From contig CALMZW010000098.1 in the NCBI GenBank assembly GCA_937870605.1, forward strand, positions 1-5,934: a DNA stretch of 5,934 nt, given 5' to 3'. Position numbers and translations under genes: made by a program. Shown one piece after another: positions 5,782 through 5,934 of this stretch (within the stretch, counting starts at the first letter, position 1; each line of letters opens with the position of its first letter). The stretch comes from an uncultured Synergistaceae bacterium. GTDB taxonomy: Bacteria; Synergistota; Synergistia; Synergistales; Aminobacteriaceae. Under the pieces are notes generated by a model. That model was not told the DNA's origin, did no database searches, and worked only from the letters and a program-made list of their open reading frames with translations.

Positions 5782-5934
5782 GGAGTGAAACAGGATTGAG
5801 CGACAAGGAAGCGGAAAAGGCGTTTATCATGGACAGGGTTGTAAAGGGGGAAATGAGCGCCGCGGAAGGAGCGAGGCGTCTCTCTGTGAGCAAGCGTCAC
5901 GTTTTCCGGCTGAAGGCGGGAATCAAAGCGAAAG
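5778..5934 (+). CDS. Transposase, N-terminal fragment with helix-turn-helix (ISNCY-like)
   Basis: Only the first 52 codons are in the window; the frame is open to the edge. Residues 26-46, from MSAAEGARRLSVSKRHVFRL onward, form a classic helix-turn-helix: a short helix with A-A-E-G-A, a turn, then a recognition helix S-K-R-H-V-F-R-L. Transposases of several IS groups start with such a domain, usually before an Arg/Gly-rich linker and a DDE catalytic domain, none of which is visible here. It is transcribed away from tRNA-Leu. The start is uncertain: ATG 5778 has only GAGGG directly adjacent, while an in-frame TTG at 5796 has AGGAG 10 nt upstream and may be the true start. ATG 5828 is too deep, since upstream residues look coding. 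The family is inferred from context and recollection; a phage-like or regulatory HTH protein is the alternative. Confidence 0.65.
   Translation, partial: MRSETGLSDKEAEKAFIMDRVVKGEMSAAEGARRLSVSKRHVFRLKAGIKAK

Larger units (their letters stand above)
5709..5934 (+). mobile_element. Left end of an insertion sequence (ISNCY-like), continues past the window
   Basis: The stretch has two tandem 28-bp end repeats followed closely by the start of a helix-turn-helix transposase gene, the usual layout of an IS left end. The sequence TGTCnnnGGACAGCGATAATGTCA resembles ends I recall from IS elements classed as ISNCY, but this is memory and not a search. I place the outer edge at TGTCGTC (5709) because the repeat similarity begins there and the tRNA promoter ends at 5692. 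Terminal inverted repeat and target duplication cannot be confirmed without the right end. Confidence 0.6.

Noticed and set aside
5522..5788. 88-aa plus-strand open frame across the tRNA
   Set aside because: Its central part is the reverse complement of tRNA-Leu, a common false peptide. The rest crosses the tRNA promoter and the IS end repeats.

Overview
The window holds the start of the RNA polymerase core operon of a bacterium, read from right to left on the minus strand, plus one end of an insertion sequence on the plus strand. The rpoB N-terminus (MPEFVPVGRKRQRLTFGR...), an RpoB of about 1200 residues without the large proteobacterial insertions, and an RpoC with an enlarged N-terminal region fit a deep-branching anaerobe better than Proteobacteria or Actinobacteria. 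Synergistota is my best guess, from recollection of family sequences and not from a search. The DNA is moderately GC-rich.

Layout from upstream to downstream on the minus strand. From 5934 to about 5709 lies the left end of an insertion sequence. It has two tandem 28-bp end repeats and the first 52 codons of a helix-turn-helix transposase, transcribed away from the polymerase genes. At 5692-5664 is a strong sigma70-type promoter, followed by a complete tRNA-Leu(CAG) gene with encoded CCA (5646-5560). The 114-bp gap between the tRNA and rpoB is dense with signals: a perfect DnaA-box consensus, a 37-bp inverted repeat, a promoter with a perfect TTGACA -35 lying inside that inverted repeat, and a 5' leader with a possible hairpin over the Shine-Dalgarno site. 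Then come rpoB (5445-1846, 1199 aa) and rpoC (from 1846, cut by the window edge after 615 residues). The two genes overlap by one base in a TAATG junction.

rpoB and rpoC encode the beta and beta' subunits, which form the catalytic cleft and clamp of RNA polymerase; the one-base overlap suggests coupled, balanced synthesis. The usual upstream ribosomal protein genes rplJ and rplL are absent here. rpoBC seems to be driven by its own promoter behind a tRNA gene that an insertion sequence has approached closely. The coding part is ordinary core machinery. The unusual material is in 5446-5934 and in the repeat-built insertion of beta'.
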